A stretch of DNA of 64,000 nt from Cyprinodon diabolis (lineage: Eukaryota; Chordata; Actinopteri; Cyprinodontiformes; Cyprinodontidae). The DNA lies in NCBI GenBank assembly GCA_030533445.1, contig JARPUW010000320.1, positions 25,802 through 89,801 of the forward strand, given 5' to 3'. Of this stretch, positions 33,049 through 46,423 are shown piece after piece. Under the pieces are notes generated by a model, which searched no databases, was not told the origin of the DNA, and worked only from the letters and a program-made list of their open reading frames with translations. The first letter of the stretch is position 1. Each line of letters opens with the position of its first letter. A program made the position numbers and the translations under genes.

Positions 33049-36000
33049 TTATAATTCTCCCGTATACCCAAAACTTCGGCACGTAACTAGTCCCGCACGG
33101 TTTGGCGGATCGGGCCCAAAGTTGGCACACGCGTCGGGACCAATGGGGTGATGTGTGCTTGTATAAAACTTTCTCATTAGTCCGAAGGTTTGCGAATTAT
33201 TAGCGAAAACGTCGCAAAAAAATCCCATAGGAAATGAATGGGGAGAGGAAAAAAAAAGCATAAAAAACAGCACTTCACTGTGTCGCCATACATTCACCTA
33301 GAAAAACAGTTTGAAGCTCAGTTTGTAGATAAATCCTTCGTCTATTTAAAACTGAAGACGGTATGTTGATAACTGCTACGGTTTTTGTATAATCAGACCT
33401 CAAGCGCCACAAAGTTTTAGCAAAATCCAGCCTGCTAGAGTGGAGCAACTGAAAAGCTAGAGTGTGAGGCAGGCGTTTTTTAAACACAAAAAAACATTTT
33501 AAACTCGCCCTCACGGCCACATATTTATAGCTAGAGTCACCATTTTTGGTCAGTTTGTAGACTGAAATCTCTGGACCCACACAATATCTTCGGAATTACG
33601 GTAGGATTAATACTTTTCCTTAAAAACCCTCCAGACCGACCTAAAGTCGATGAAAATCAGAGCCGTTTTTCATTGGTTTTGGAGCAGAAGAGGGGAGAAA
33701 AACGAATCCGACTATGTGTTTTAAACTCGTCATAAATATTTTTCTGAATGACACACATACACCAAAGTTGGCATAGTTGGAGTCGAAGGATGACTGACGC
33801 TCACGGTGAAAAAAATTTTTGAATAACTCATACGGTTTTTGCTCAGCAGTCGTTTGTTCGGAGGACATTTTAAGCACCTGAAAGCTGAGTGACAGTGACC
33901 TGCTGCAGCTAGCTCAATTAGAAGCTTAGGTGTGATGAAACGTTTTTTCTTTTTCTTTCTCTTCCCATTCAGTTTGTAGATGACCTACAGCCATGAAAGT
34001 TACTCCAATTGAAGACAAGATATAGCTGTCGCTTAGATAAAAAGAATTTTTCAGACACCTTTTACGGTTTTTACTCAGCAGTCGTTTGTTCGGAGGGGTG
34101 CTTTAGCAGCTAAAAGGTGAGTGAGAGTGAGGTCCTGCAGTTCAAACAAAGGGAGGAGCAGGTGGGCCAACCATTTTGTTTGTGCTTCGTTTTGGGTTGT
34201 GAAAGACCTACAGACATGAAGGTTACCCCAGTCTGAGACAAAGGATAGATGTTGCTTTCACTGAAAGAATTTTTCAGATATCTTTTACGGTTTTTGCTCA
34301 GCAGTCGTTTGTTCGGAGGGTAAGCACCTGGAAGCTAGCTGACAGTTAGCTTCTGCAGCAGCCTGCTAGAGTGCAGCTGCTGAAATCTTAGTGTGAGGCG
34401 GCCATTTTTTTAAGATCAAACATCTTATTCTCGCCCTCACGGCCACATATTTGGAGCTACAGTCACCATTTTTGGTCAGTTTGTAGACTGAAACCTCTGG
34501 ACTCACACAATGTCTTCGGAATTACGGTAGGATTAATACTTTTCCTTAAAAACCCTCCAGACCAACCTAAAGTCGATGAGTTTCAGCCTTTCTCCATTCT
34601 TTTTGAGCTGAAGATGGAAGAGAAACGAATCAGACTATGTGTTTTCAAGTCGTCATAAATATTGTTCTGAATGACACACATACACCAAAGTTGGTATACT
34701 TGGAGTCGAAGGATTGCTGATGCTCATGGTGAAAATGTTTTTTGAATAACTCATACGGTTTTTGATCAGTAGTCGTTTGTTTTCGTTGCCGTTCTTCCCA
34801 TACAAAAAAGCCTGGGAAGAAGAAACCAATAGTGAGTGCAGCTGTTGTCTGTGTCAGTGAGAGGCTCGTTAAGCGTTGTCAAGGTTACCAAGCTTCAAAC
34901 AGATTTTACCTCTGCTGTTTTAAACAGCACATATTAATCTAATGGAGGGTGAAAGGACTGATTTAACATTGGGAAATGGATACTATATGACTGCTGTCCA
35001 GGACACTTCCCTTGCCACTCAGCACTGATAGACTTTCAAAATAAGACTCCAGGGACCCTACAAAATAAAAGCCTCTATATTTTTTACATATATTTATTGC
35101 CCTATATGGCTCAATATTATGACCCAAACTCAACCCCGTTTTAGAGAATAGACTCTAGGAGACTGTTTAAAACACACCCTATAGCAAATTTCAAAATAAA
35201 AGCCTCCCATTTCCGCTTCATCTACTGCCCTAATAACATGGAAAAACAGTGATTTAACGATTGGAAAGTAATCAACTATCATTGACGGGTCTGAACATTT
35301 TCTATAAACACAACTCTGTTGGACTTTCAAAATAAGACTCCAGCGACCCTACAAAATAAAAGCCTCTAGATTATACTAATGCATTAATTGATGCAAATGG
35401 CTCAACATTATGACCCAAACTCTTCCAGGTTGTTTTTATTAGACTCTAGTGACCTTTTCAAAACACACCCAGAGCAAATTTCACAATAAAAGTCTCCCAT
35501 TTACTCTGTAATACAGCAACTATTCACCTAATAACATGGAAAACCAGTGATTTAACATTTGGAAATGGATTCTATATCACTGCTGGGCGTGACCCATCTT
35601 TTGATGCACATTCATGATAGACTTTCAAAATAAGACTACAAGGACTCTACAGAATAAAAGCCTCTTCCTTATACACACTCATACATTCTGGCATATTGCT
35701 CATTGCCATTGGTGATTTCATCACTGCAATGGCTCTTAGAAGTCGGGCGGAGCCCGCCAATGGTAACAGGCGGGCAGAGCCCGCCAAAGGTGATTACATC
35801 ACTGCAATGGCTCTTAGCAGGCGGGCGGAGCCCGCCATTGGTGATTTCATCACTGCAATGGCTCTTAGAAGGCGGGCAGAGCCCGCCATTGGTGATTTTT
35901 TTCTTCACTGAGATGGCTCCTAGCAGGCGGGCGAAGCCCGCCAACTGGGCTTTACCCACTGTGTTTCAATATGGACAACCCATATTACCCTTGTGCATCA

Positions 36001-36222
36001 TACGCTGTGCACGTCTATTTCCCAGATGTCAGCACAAGTGGCACACAGCTCTCTTTGCCCTTGAACTTGCCCTCTTTCCTTCCCTCAGCAGCCCTCAAAG
36101 GCGTAAGCAGTTGGTCTGGGGAGCCCCGACGTCACTTGACAGGGCCGTATTGGCCCGGTTCCCAAGACGGGCAGTAGGTGGCCCCCCTCAAAATTTCTTT
36201 AGAAATTTTCTAGTTATTATTA
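33049..36222. repeat. Unit U11 (class B, recombinant), 3174 bp
   Basis: Class B through the modules (GTCGATGAGTTTCAG; TTTCGTTGCC at 34781-34790). It lacks the divergent patch of U6/U16 in the last subrepeat, and its GC block (35707-35942) has five hairpins instead of three, so its 3' part comes from another class. The first hairpin left arm is damaged (GTCGGGC). CTCF-like core 36171-36182. Three ATT, no minisatellite. Confidence 0.92.
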
Positions 36223-39200
36223 TTATAATTCTCCCGTATACCCAAAACTTCGGCGCGTAACTAGTCCCGCACGGTTTGGCGGATCGGGCCCAAAGTTGGC
36301 ACACGCGTCGGGACCAATGGGGTGATGTGTGCTTGTATAAAACTTTCTCATTAGTCCGAAGGTTTGCGAATTATTAGCGAAAACGTCGCAAAAAAATCCC
36401 ATAGGAAATGAATGGGGAGAGGAAAAAAAAAGCATAAAAAACAGCACTTCACTGTGTCGGCATACATTCACCTACAAAAACAGTTTGAAGCTCAGTTTGT
36501 AGATAAATCCTTCGTCTATTTAAAACTGAAGACGGTATGTTGATAACTGCTACGGTTTTTGTATAATCAGACCTCAAGCGCCACAAAGTTTTAGCAAAAT
36601 CCAGCCTGCTAGAGTGGAGCAACTGAAAAGCTAGAGTGTGAGGCAGGCGTTTTTTAAACACAAAAAAACATTTTAAACTCGCCCTCACGGCCACATATTT
36701 ATAGCTAGAGTCACCATTTTTGGTCAGTTTGTAGACTGAAATCTCTGGACTCACACAATATCTTCGGAATTACGGTAGGATTAATACTTTTCCTTAAAAA
36801 CCCTCCAGACCGACCTAAAGTCGATGAAAATCAGAGCTGTTTTTCATTGGTTTTGGAGCAGAAGAGGGGAGAAAAACGAATCAGACTATGTGTTTTAAAC
36901 TCGTCATAAATATTTTTCTGAATGACACACATACACCAAAGTTGGCATAGTTGGAGTCGAAGGATGACTGACGCTCACGGTGAAAAAATTTTTTGAATAA
37001 CTCATACGGTTTTTGCTCAGCAGTCGTTTGTTCGGAGGACATTTTAAGCACCTGAAAGCTGAGTGACAGTGACCTGCTGCAGCTAGCTCAATTAGAAGCT
37101 TAGGTGTGATGAAACGTTTTTTCTTTTTCTTTCTCTTCCCATTCAGGTTGTAGATGACCTACAGCCATGAAAGTTACTCCAATCGAAGACAAGATATAGC
37201 TGTCGCTTAGATAAAAAGAATTTTTCAGATACCTTTTACGGTTTTTACTCAGCAGTCGTTTGTTCGGAGGGGTGCTTTAGCAGCTAAAAGGTGAGTGAGA
37301 GTGAGGTCCTGCAGTTAAAAGAAAGGGAGGAGCAGGTGGGCCAACCATTTTGTTTGTGCTTCGTTTTGGGTTGTGAAAGACCTACAGACATGAAGGTTAC
37401 CCCAGTCTGAGACAAAGGATAGATGTTGCTTTCACTGAAAGAATTTTTCAGATATCTTTTACGGTTTTTGCTCAGCAGTCGTTTGTTCGGAGGGTAAGCA
37501 CCTGGAAGCTAGCTGACAGTTAGCTTCTGCAGCAGCCTGCTAGAGTGCAGCTGCTGAAATCTTAGTGTGAGGCGGCCATTTTTTTCAGATCAAACATCTT
37601 ATTCTCGCCCTCACGGCCACATATTTGGAGCTACAGTCACCATTTTTGGTCAGTTTGTAGACTGAAACCTCTGGACTCACACAATGTCTTCGGAATTACG
37701 GTAGGATTAATACTTTTCCTTAAAAACCCTCCAGACCAACCTAAAGTCGATGAGAGTTTCAGCCTTTCTCTATTCTTTTTGAGCTGAAGATGGGAGAGAA
37801 ACGAATCAGACTATGTGTTTTCAACTCGTCATAAATATTTTTCTGAATGACATACATACACCAAAGTTGGTATAGTTGGAGTCGAAGGATTGCTGATGCT
37901 CATGGTGAAAATGTTTTTTGAATAACTCATACGGTTTTTGATCAGTAGTCGTTTGTTCGGTGCCGTTCTTCCCATACAAAAAAGCCTGGGAAGAAGAAAC
38001 CAATAGTGAGTGCAGCTGTTGTCTGTGTCAGTGAGAGGCTCGTTAAGCGTTGTCAAGGTTACCAAGCTTCAAACAGATTTTACCTCTGCTGTTTTAAACA
38101 GCACATATTAATCTAATGGAGGGTGAAAGGACTGATTTAACATTGGGAAATGGATACTATATGACTGCTGTCCATGACACTTCCCTTGCCACTCAGCACT
38201 GATAGACTTTCAAAATAAGACTCCAGGGACCCTACAAAATAAAAGCCTCTATATTTTTTACATATATTTATTGCCCTATATGGCTCAACATTATGACCCA
38301 AACTCAACCCCGTTTTAGAGAATAGACTCTAGGAGACTGTTTAAAACACACCCTATAGCAAATTTCAAAATAAAAGCCTCCCATTTCCGCTTCATCTACT
38401 GCCCTAATAACATGGAAAAAGAGTGATTTAACGATTGGAAAGTAATCAACTATCATTGACGGGTCTGAACATTTTCTATAAACACAACTCTGTTGGACTT
38501 TCAAAATAAGACTCCAGGGACCCTACAAAATAAAAGCCTCTAGATTATACTAATGCATTAATTGATGCAAATGGCTCAACATTATGACCCAAACTCTTCC
38601 AGGTTGTTTTTATTAGACTCTAGTGACCTTTTCAAAACACACCCAGAGCAAATTTCACAATAAAAGTCTCCCATTTACTCTGTAATACAGCAACTATTCA
38701 CCTAATAACATGGAAAACCAGTGATTTAACATTTGGAAATGGATTCTATATCACTGCTGGGCGTGACCCATCTTTTGATGCACATTCATGATAGACTTTC
38801 AAAATAAGACTACAAGGACTCTACAGAATAAAAGCCTCTTCCTTATACACACTCATACATTCTGGCATATTGCTCATTGCCATTGGTGATTTCATCACTG
38901 CAATGGCTCTTAGAAGGCGGGCGGAGCCCGCCAATGGTAACAGGCGGGCGGAGCCCGCCAAAGGTGATTACATCACTGCAATGGCTCTTAGCAGGCGGGC
39001 GGAGCCCGCCATTGGTGATTTCATCACTGCAATGGCTCTTAGAAGGCGGGCAGAGCCCGCCATTGGTGATTTTTTTCTTCACTGAGATGGATCCCAGAAG
39101 GCGGGCGAAGCCCGCAAACTGGGCTTTACCCACTGTGTTTCAATATGGACAACCCATATTACCCTTGTGCATCATACGCTGTGCACGTCTATTTCCCAGA

Positions 39201-39390
39201 TTTCAGCACAAGTGGCACACAGCTCTCTTTGCCCATGAACTTGCCCTCTTTCCTTCCCTCAGCAGCCCTCAAAGGCGTAAGCAGTTGGTCTGGGGAGCCC
39301 CGACGTCACTTGCCAGGGCCGTATTGGCCCGGTTCCCCAGACGGGCAGTAGGTGGCCCCCCTCAAAATTTCTTTAGAAATTTTCTAGTTA
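36223..39390. repeat. Unit U12 (class C1), 3168 bp
   Basis: Pairs with U2, sharing CAGAGCTGT (near 36834), ATTCAGGTTG, AATCGAAG, TTAAAAGAAAG, ACATACATAC (near 37850) and GATGGATCCCAGAAG (near 39088). The pairing distance is 32,491 bp. GC block 38881-39116, last hairpin right arm mismatched as in U2. CTCF-like core 39345-39356. No minisatellite. Confidence 0.93.
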
Positions 39391-42300
39391 TTATAATTCT
39401 CCCGTATACCCAAAACTTCGGCGCGTAACTAGTCCCGCACGGTTTGGCGGATCGGGCCCAAAGTTGGCACACGTGTCGGGACCAATGGGGTGATGTGTGC
39501 TTGTATAAAACTTTCTCATTAGTCCGAAGGTTTGCGAATTATTAGCGAAAACGTCGCAAAAAAATCCCATAGGAAATGAATGGGGAGAGGAAAAAAAAAG
39601 CATAAAAAACAGCACTTCACTGTGTCGCCATACATTCACCTAGAAAAACAGTTTGAAGCTCAGTTTGTATATAAATCCTTCGTCTATTTAAAACTGTAGA
39701 CGGTATGTTGATAACTGCTACGGTTTTTGTATAATCAGACCTCAAGCGCCACAAAGTTTTAGCAAAATCCAGCCTGCTAGAGTGGAGCAACTGAAAAGCT
39801 AGAGTGTGAGGCAGGCGTTTTTTAAACACAAAAAAACATTTTAAACTCGCCCTCACGGCCACATATTTATAGCTAGAGTCACCATTTTTGGTCAGTTTGT
39901 AGACTGAAATCTCTGGACCCACACAATATCTTCGGAATTACGGTAGGATTAATACTTTTCCTTAAAAACCCTCCAGACCGACCTAAAGTCGATGAAAATC
40001 AGAGCCGTTTTTCATTGGTTTTGGAGCAGAAGAGGGGAGAAAAACGAATCAGACTATGTGTTTTAAACTCGTCATAAATATTTTTCTGAATGACACACAT
40101 ACACCAAAGTTGGCATAGTTGGAGTCGAAGGATGACTGACGCTCACGGTGAAAAAATTTTTTGAATAACTCATACGGTTTTTGCTCAGCAGTCGTTTGTT
40201 CGGAGGACATTTTAAGCACCTGAAAGCTGAGTGACAGTGACCTGCTGCAGCTAGCTCAATTAGAAGCTTAGGTGTGATGAAACGTTTTTTCTTTTTCTTT
40301 CTCTTCCCATTCAGTTTGTAGATGACCTACAGCCATGAAAGTTACTCCAATTGAAGACAAGATATAGCTGTCGCTTAGATAAAAAGAATTTTTCAGATAC
40401 CTTTTACGGTTTTTACTCAGCAGTCGTTTGTTCGGAGGGGTGCTTTAGCAGCTAAAAGGTGAGTGAGAGTGAGGTCCTGCAGTTCAAACAAAGGGAGGAG
40501 CAGGTGGGCCAACCATTTTGTTTGTGCTTCGTTTTGGGTTGTGAAAGACCTACAGACATGAAGGTTACCCCAGTCTGAGACAAAGGATAGATGTTGCTTT
40601 CACTGAAAGAATTTTTCAGATATCTTTTACGGTTTTTGCTCAGCAGTCGTTTGTTCGGAGGGTAAGCACCTGGAAGCTAGCTGACAGTTAGCTTCTGCAG
40701 CAGCCTGCTAGAGTGCAGCTGCTGAAATCTTAGTGTGAGGCGGCCATTTTTTTAAGATCAAACATCTTATTCTCGCCCTCACGGCCACATATTTGGAGCT
40801 ACAGTCACCATTTTTGGTCAGTTTGTAGACTGAAACCTCTGGACTCACACAATGTCTTCGGAATTACGGTAGGATTAATACTTTTCCTTAAAAACCCTCC
40901 AGACCAACCTAAAGTCGATGAGAGTTTCAGCCTTTCTCTATTCTTTTTGAGCTGAAGATGGGAGAGAAACGAATCAGACTATGTGTTTTCAACTCGTCAT
41001 AAATATTTTTCTGAATGACACACATACACCAAAGTTGGTATAGTTGGAGTCGAAGGATTGCTGATGCTCATGGTGAAAATGTTTTTTGAATAACTCATAC
41101 GGTTTTTGATCAGTAGTCGTTTGTTCGGTGCCGTTCTTCCCATACAAAAAAGCCTGGGAAGAAGAAACCAATAGTGAGTGCAGCTGTTGTCTGTGTCAGT
41201 GAGAGGCTCGTTAAGCGTTGTCAAGGTTACCAAGCTTCAAACAGATTTTACCTCTGCTGTTTTAAACAGCACATATTAATCTAATGGAGGGTGAAAGGAC
41301 TGATTTAACATTGGGAAATGGATACTATATGACTGCTGTCCATGACACTTCCCTTGCCACTCAGCACTGATAGACTTTCAAAATAAGACTCCAGGGACCC
41401 TACAAAATAAAAGCCTCTATATTTTTTACATATATTTATTGCCCTATATGGCTCAACATTATGACCCAAACTCAACCCCGTTTTAGAGAATAGACTCTAG
41501 GAGACTGTTTAAAACACACCCTATAGCAAATTTCAAAATAAAAGCCTCCCATTTCCGCTTCATCTACTGCCCTAATAACATGGAAAAAGAGTGATTTAAC
41601 GATTGGAAAGTAATCAACTATCATTGACGGGTCTGAACATTTTCTATAAACACAACTCTGTTGGACTTTCAAAATAAGACTCCAGGGACCCTACAAAATA
41701 AAAGCCTCTATATTTTTTACATATATTTATTGCCCTATATGGCTCAACATTATGACCCAAACTCAACCCCGTTTTAGAGAATAGACTCTAGGAGACTGTT
41801 TAAAATACACCCTATAGCAAATTTCAAAATAAAAGCCTCCCATTTCCGCTTCATCTACTGCCCTAATAACATGGAAAAAGAGTGATTTAACGATTGGAAA
41901 GTAATCAACTATCATTGACGGGTCTGAACATTTTCTATAAACACAACTCTGTTGGACTTTCAAAATAAGACTCCGGGGACCCTACAACATAAAAGCCTCT
42001 AGATTATACTAATGCATTAATTGATGCAAATGGCTCAACATTATGACCCAAACTCTTCCAGGTTGTTTTTATTAGACTCTAGTGACCTTTTCAAAACACA
42101 CCCCAGAGCAAATTTCACAATAAAAGTCTCCCATTTACTCTGTAATACAGCAACTATTCACCTAATAACATGGAAAACCAGTGATTTAAGATTTGGAAAT
42201 GGATTCCATATCACTGCTGGGCGTGACCCATCTTTTGATGCACATTCATGATAGACTTTCAAAATAAGACTACAAGGACTCTACAGAATAAAAGCCTCTT

Positions 42301-42850
42301 CCTTATACACACTCATACATTCTGGCATATTGCTCATTGCCATTGGTGATTTCATAACTGCAATGGCTCTTAGAAGGCGGGCGGAGCCCGCCAATGGTAA
42401 CAGGCGGGCGGAGCCCGCCAAAGGTGATTACATCACTGCAATGGCTCTTAGCAGGCGGGCGGAGCCCGCCATTGGTGATTTCATCACTGCAATGGCTCTT
42501 AGAAGGCGGGCAGAGCCCGCCATTGGTGATTTTTTTCTTCAATGAGATGGCTCCTAGCAGGCGGGCGAAGCCCGCCAACTGGGCTTTACCCACTGTGTTT
42601 CAATATGGACAACCCATATTACCCTTGTGCATCATACGCTGTGCACGTCTATTTCCCAGATTTCAGCACAAGTGGCACACAGCTCTCTTTGCCCATGAAC
42701 TTGCCCTCTTTCCTTCCCTCAGCAGCCCTCAAAGGCGTAAGCAGTTGGTCTGGGGAGCCCCGACGTCACTTGCCAGGGCCGTATTGGCCCGGTTCCCCAG
42801 ACGGGCAGTAGGTGGCCCCCCTCAAAATTTCTTTAGAAATTTTCTAGTTA
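39391..42850. repeat. Unit U13 (class E), 3460 bp
   Basis: Class E modules. The 291-bp excess is exactly one additional subrepeat copy (41664-41954). A CpG transition lies at 39474 (ACGCG to ACGTG). Several private changes follow the duplication, including CTCCGGGGACC, ACAACATAAAAG and TTCATAACTG. GC block 42341-42576, five hairpins. CTCF-like core 42805-42816. No minisatellite. Confidence 0.93.
41664..41954. repeat. Additional 291-bp subrepeat copy in U13
   Basis: GACTTTCAAAATAAGACT at 41664 and 41955 bounds an exact extra period. It duplicates the preceding subrepeat almost without change (AAAATACACC for AAAACACACC is a visible difference), so it is a recent unequal exchange within the subrepeat region. 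Confidence 0.92.
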
Positions 42851-45800
42851 TTATAATTCTCCCGTATACCCAAAACTTCGGCGCGTAACTAGTCCCGCAC
42901 GGTTTGGCGGATCGGGCCCAAAGTTGGCACACGCGTCGGGACCAATGGGGTGATGTGTGCTTGTATAAAACTTTCTCATTAGTCCGAAGGTTTGCGAATT
43001 ATTAGCGAAAACGTCGCAAAAAAATCCCATAGGAAATGAATGGGGAGAGGGAAAAAAAAGCATAAAAAACAGCACTTCACTGTGTCGGCATACATTCACC
43101 TAGAAAAACAGTTTGAAGCTCAGTTTGTAGATAAATCCTTCGTCTATTTAAAACTGAAGACGGTATGTTGATAACTGCTACGGTTTTTGTATAATCAGAC
43201 CTCAAGCGCCACAAAGTTTTAGCAAAATCCAGCCTGCTAGAGTGGAGCAACTGAAAAGCTAGAGTGTGAGGCAGGCGTTTTTTAAACACAAAAAAACATT
43301 TTAAACTCGCCCTCACGGCCACATATTTATAGCTAGAGTCACCATTTTTGGTCAGTTTGTAGACTGAAATCTCTGGACCCACACAATATCTTCGGAATTA
43401 CGGTAGGATTAATACTTTTCCTTAAAAACCCTCCAGACCGACCTAAAGTCGATGAAAATCAGAGCCGTTTTTCATTGGTTTTGGAGCAGAAGAGGGGAGA
43501 AAAACGAATCAGACTATGTGTTTTAAACTCGTCATAAATATTTTTCTGAATGACACACATACACCAAAGTTGGCATAGTTGGAGTCGAAGGATGACTGAC
43601 GCTCACGGTGAAAAAATTTTTTGAATAACTCATACGGTTTTTGCTCAGCAGTCGTTTGTTCGGAGGACATTTTAAGCACCTGAAAGCTGAGTGACAGTGA
43701 CCTGCTGCAGCTAGCTCAATTAGAAGCTTAGGTGTGATGAAACGTTTTTTCTTTTTCTTTCTCTTCCCATTCAGTTTGTAGATGACCTACAGCCATGAAA
43801 GTTACTCCAATTGAAGACAAGATATAGCTGTCGCTTAGATAAAAAGAATTTTTCAGATACCTTTTACGGTTTTTACTCAGCAGTCGTTTGTTCGGAGGGG
43901 TGCTTTAGCAGCTAAAAGGTGAGTGAGAGTGAGGTCCTGCAGTTCAAACAAAGGGAGGAGCAGGTGGGCCAACCATTTTGTTTGTGCTTCGTTTTGGGTT
44001 GTGAAAGACCTACAGACATGAAGGTTACCCCAGTCTGAGACAAAGGATAGATGTTGCTTTCACTGAAAGAATTTTTCAGATACCTTTTACGGTTTTTGCT
44101 CAGCAGTCGTTTGTTCGGAGGGTAAGCACCTGGAAGCTAGCTGACAGTTAGCTTCTGCAGCAGCCTGCTACAGTGCAGCTGCTGAAATCTTAGTGTGAGG
44201 CGGCCATTTTTTTAAGATCAAACATCTTATTCTCGCCCTCACGGCCACATATTTGGAGCTACAGTCACCATTTTTGGTCAGTTTGTAGACTGAAACCTCT
44301 GGACTCACACAATGTCTTCGGAATTACGGTAGGATTAATACTTTTCCTTAAAAACCCTCCAGACCAACCTAAAGTCGATGAGAGTTTCAGCCTTTCTCTA
44401 TTCTTTTTGAGCTGAAGATGGGAGAGAAACGAATCAGACTATGTGTTTTCAACTCGTCATAAATATTTTTCTGAATGACACACATACACCAAAGTTGGTA
44501 TAGTTGGAGTCGAAGGATTGCTGATGCTCATGGTGAAAATGTTTTTTGAATAACTCATACGGTTTTTGATCAGTAGTCGTTTGTTCGGTGCCGTTCTTCC
44601 CATACAAAAAAGCCTGGGAAGAAGAAACCAATAGTGAGTGCAGCTGTTGTCTGTGTCAGTGAGAGGCTCCTTAAGCGTTGTCAAGGTTACCAAGCTTCAA
44701 ACAGATTTTACCTCTGCTGTTTTAAACAGCACATATTAATCTAATGGAGGGTGAAAGGACTGATTTAACATTGGGAAATGGATACTATATGACTGCTGTC
44801 CATGACACTTCCCTTGCCACTCAGCACTGATAGACTTTCAAAATAAGACTCCAGGGACCCTACAAAATAAAAGCCTCTATATTTTTTACATATATTTATT
44901 GCCCTATATGGCTCAACATTATGACCCAAACTCAACCCCGTTTTAGAGAATAGACTCTGGGAGACTGTTTAAAACACACCCTATAGCAAATTTCAAAATA
45001 AAAGCCTCCCATTTCCGCTTCATCTACTGCCCTAATAACATGGAAAAAGAGTGATTTAACGATTGGAAAGTAATCAACTATCATTGACGGGTCTGAACAT
45101 TTTCTATAAACACAACTCTGTTGGACTTTCAAAATAAGACTCCAGGGACCCTACAAAATAAAAGCCTCTAGATTATACTAATGCATTAATTGATGCAAAT
45201 GGCTCAACATTATGACCCAAACTCTTCCAGGTTGTTTTTATTAGACTCTAGTGACCTTTTCAAAACACACCCAGAGCAAATTTCACAATAAAAGTTTCCC
45301 ATTTACTCTGTAATACAGCAACTATTCACCTAATAACATGGAAAACCAGTGATTTAACATTTGGAAATGGATTCTATATCACTGCTGGGCGTGACCCATC
45401 TTTTGATGCACATTCATGATAGACTTTCAAAATAAGACTACAAGGACTCTACAGAATAAAAGCCTCTTCCTTATACACACTCATACATTCTGGCATATTG
45501 CTCATTGCCATTGGTGATTTCATCACTGCAATGGCTCTTAGAAGGCGGGCGGAGCCCGCCAATGGTAACAGGCGGGCGGAGCCCGCCGAAGGTGATTACA
45601 TCACTGCAATGGCTCTTAGCAGGCGGGCGGAGCCCGCCATTGGTGATTTCATCACTGCAATGGCTCTTAGAAGGCGGGCAGGGCCCGCCATTGGTGATTT
45701 TTTTCTTCACTGAGATGGCTCCCAGCAGGCGGGCGAAGCCCGCCAACTGGGCTTTACCCACTGTGTTTCAATATGGACAACCCATATTACCCTTGTGCAT

Positions 45801-46423
45801 CATACGCTGTGCACGTCTATTTCCCAGATGTCAGCACAAGTGGCACACAGCTCTCTTTGCCCATGAACTTGCCCTCTTTCCTTCCCTCAGCAGCCCTCAA
45901 AGGCGTAAGCAGTTGGTCTGGGGAGCCCCGACGTCACTTGCCAGGGCCGTATTGGCCCGGTTCCCAAGACGGGCAGTAGGTGGCCCCCCTCAAAATTTCT
46001 TTAGAAATTTTCTAGTTGGGGGGCCACATGCCGAAGGCATGGCCCACCTACTACTATTGCACATATTTATTCCGCGTATTATTATTGGGGGGCCACATGC
46101 CGAAGGCATGGCCCACCTACTACTATTGCACATATTTATTCCGCGTATTATTGGGGGGCCACATGCCGAAGGCATGGCCCACCTACTACTATTGCACATA
46201 TTTATTCCGCGTATTATTGGGGGGCCACATGCCGAAGGCATGGCCCACCTACTACTATTGCACATATTTATTCCGCGTATTATTGGGGGGCCACATGCCG
46301 AAGGCATGGCCCACCTACTACTATTGCACATATTTATTCCGCGTATTATTGGGGGGCCACATGCCGAAGGCATGGCCCACCTACTACTATTGCACATATT
46401 TATTCCGCGTATTATTATTATTA
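42851..46423. repeat. Unit U14 (class E), 3573 bp
   Basis: Class E modules with private GAGGCTCCTTAAG near 44669. GC block 45509-45744, five hairpins with one GGGCAGGGCCC centre and GCCCGCCGAAGG. CTCF-like core 45973-45984. Six minisatellite copies, the longest such run in the window, explain the 400-bp excess. Confidence 0.93.
46018..46423. repeat. Minisatellite, 6 copies (U14)
   Basis: Starts at 46018, 46087, 46153, 46219, 46285 and 46351; the first period is 69, the rest 66. The longest run in the window. Internal homogeneity indicates recent expansion. Confidence 0.94.
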
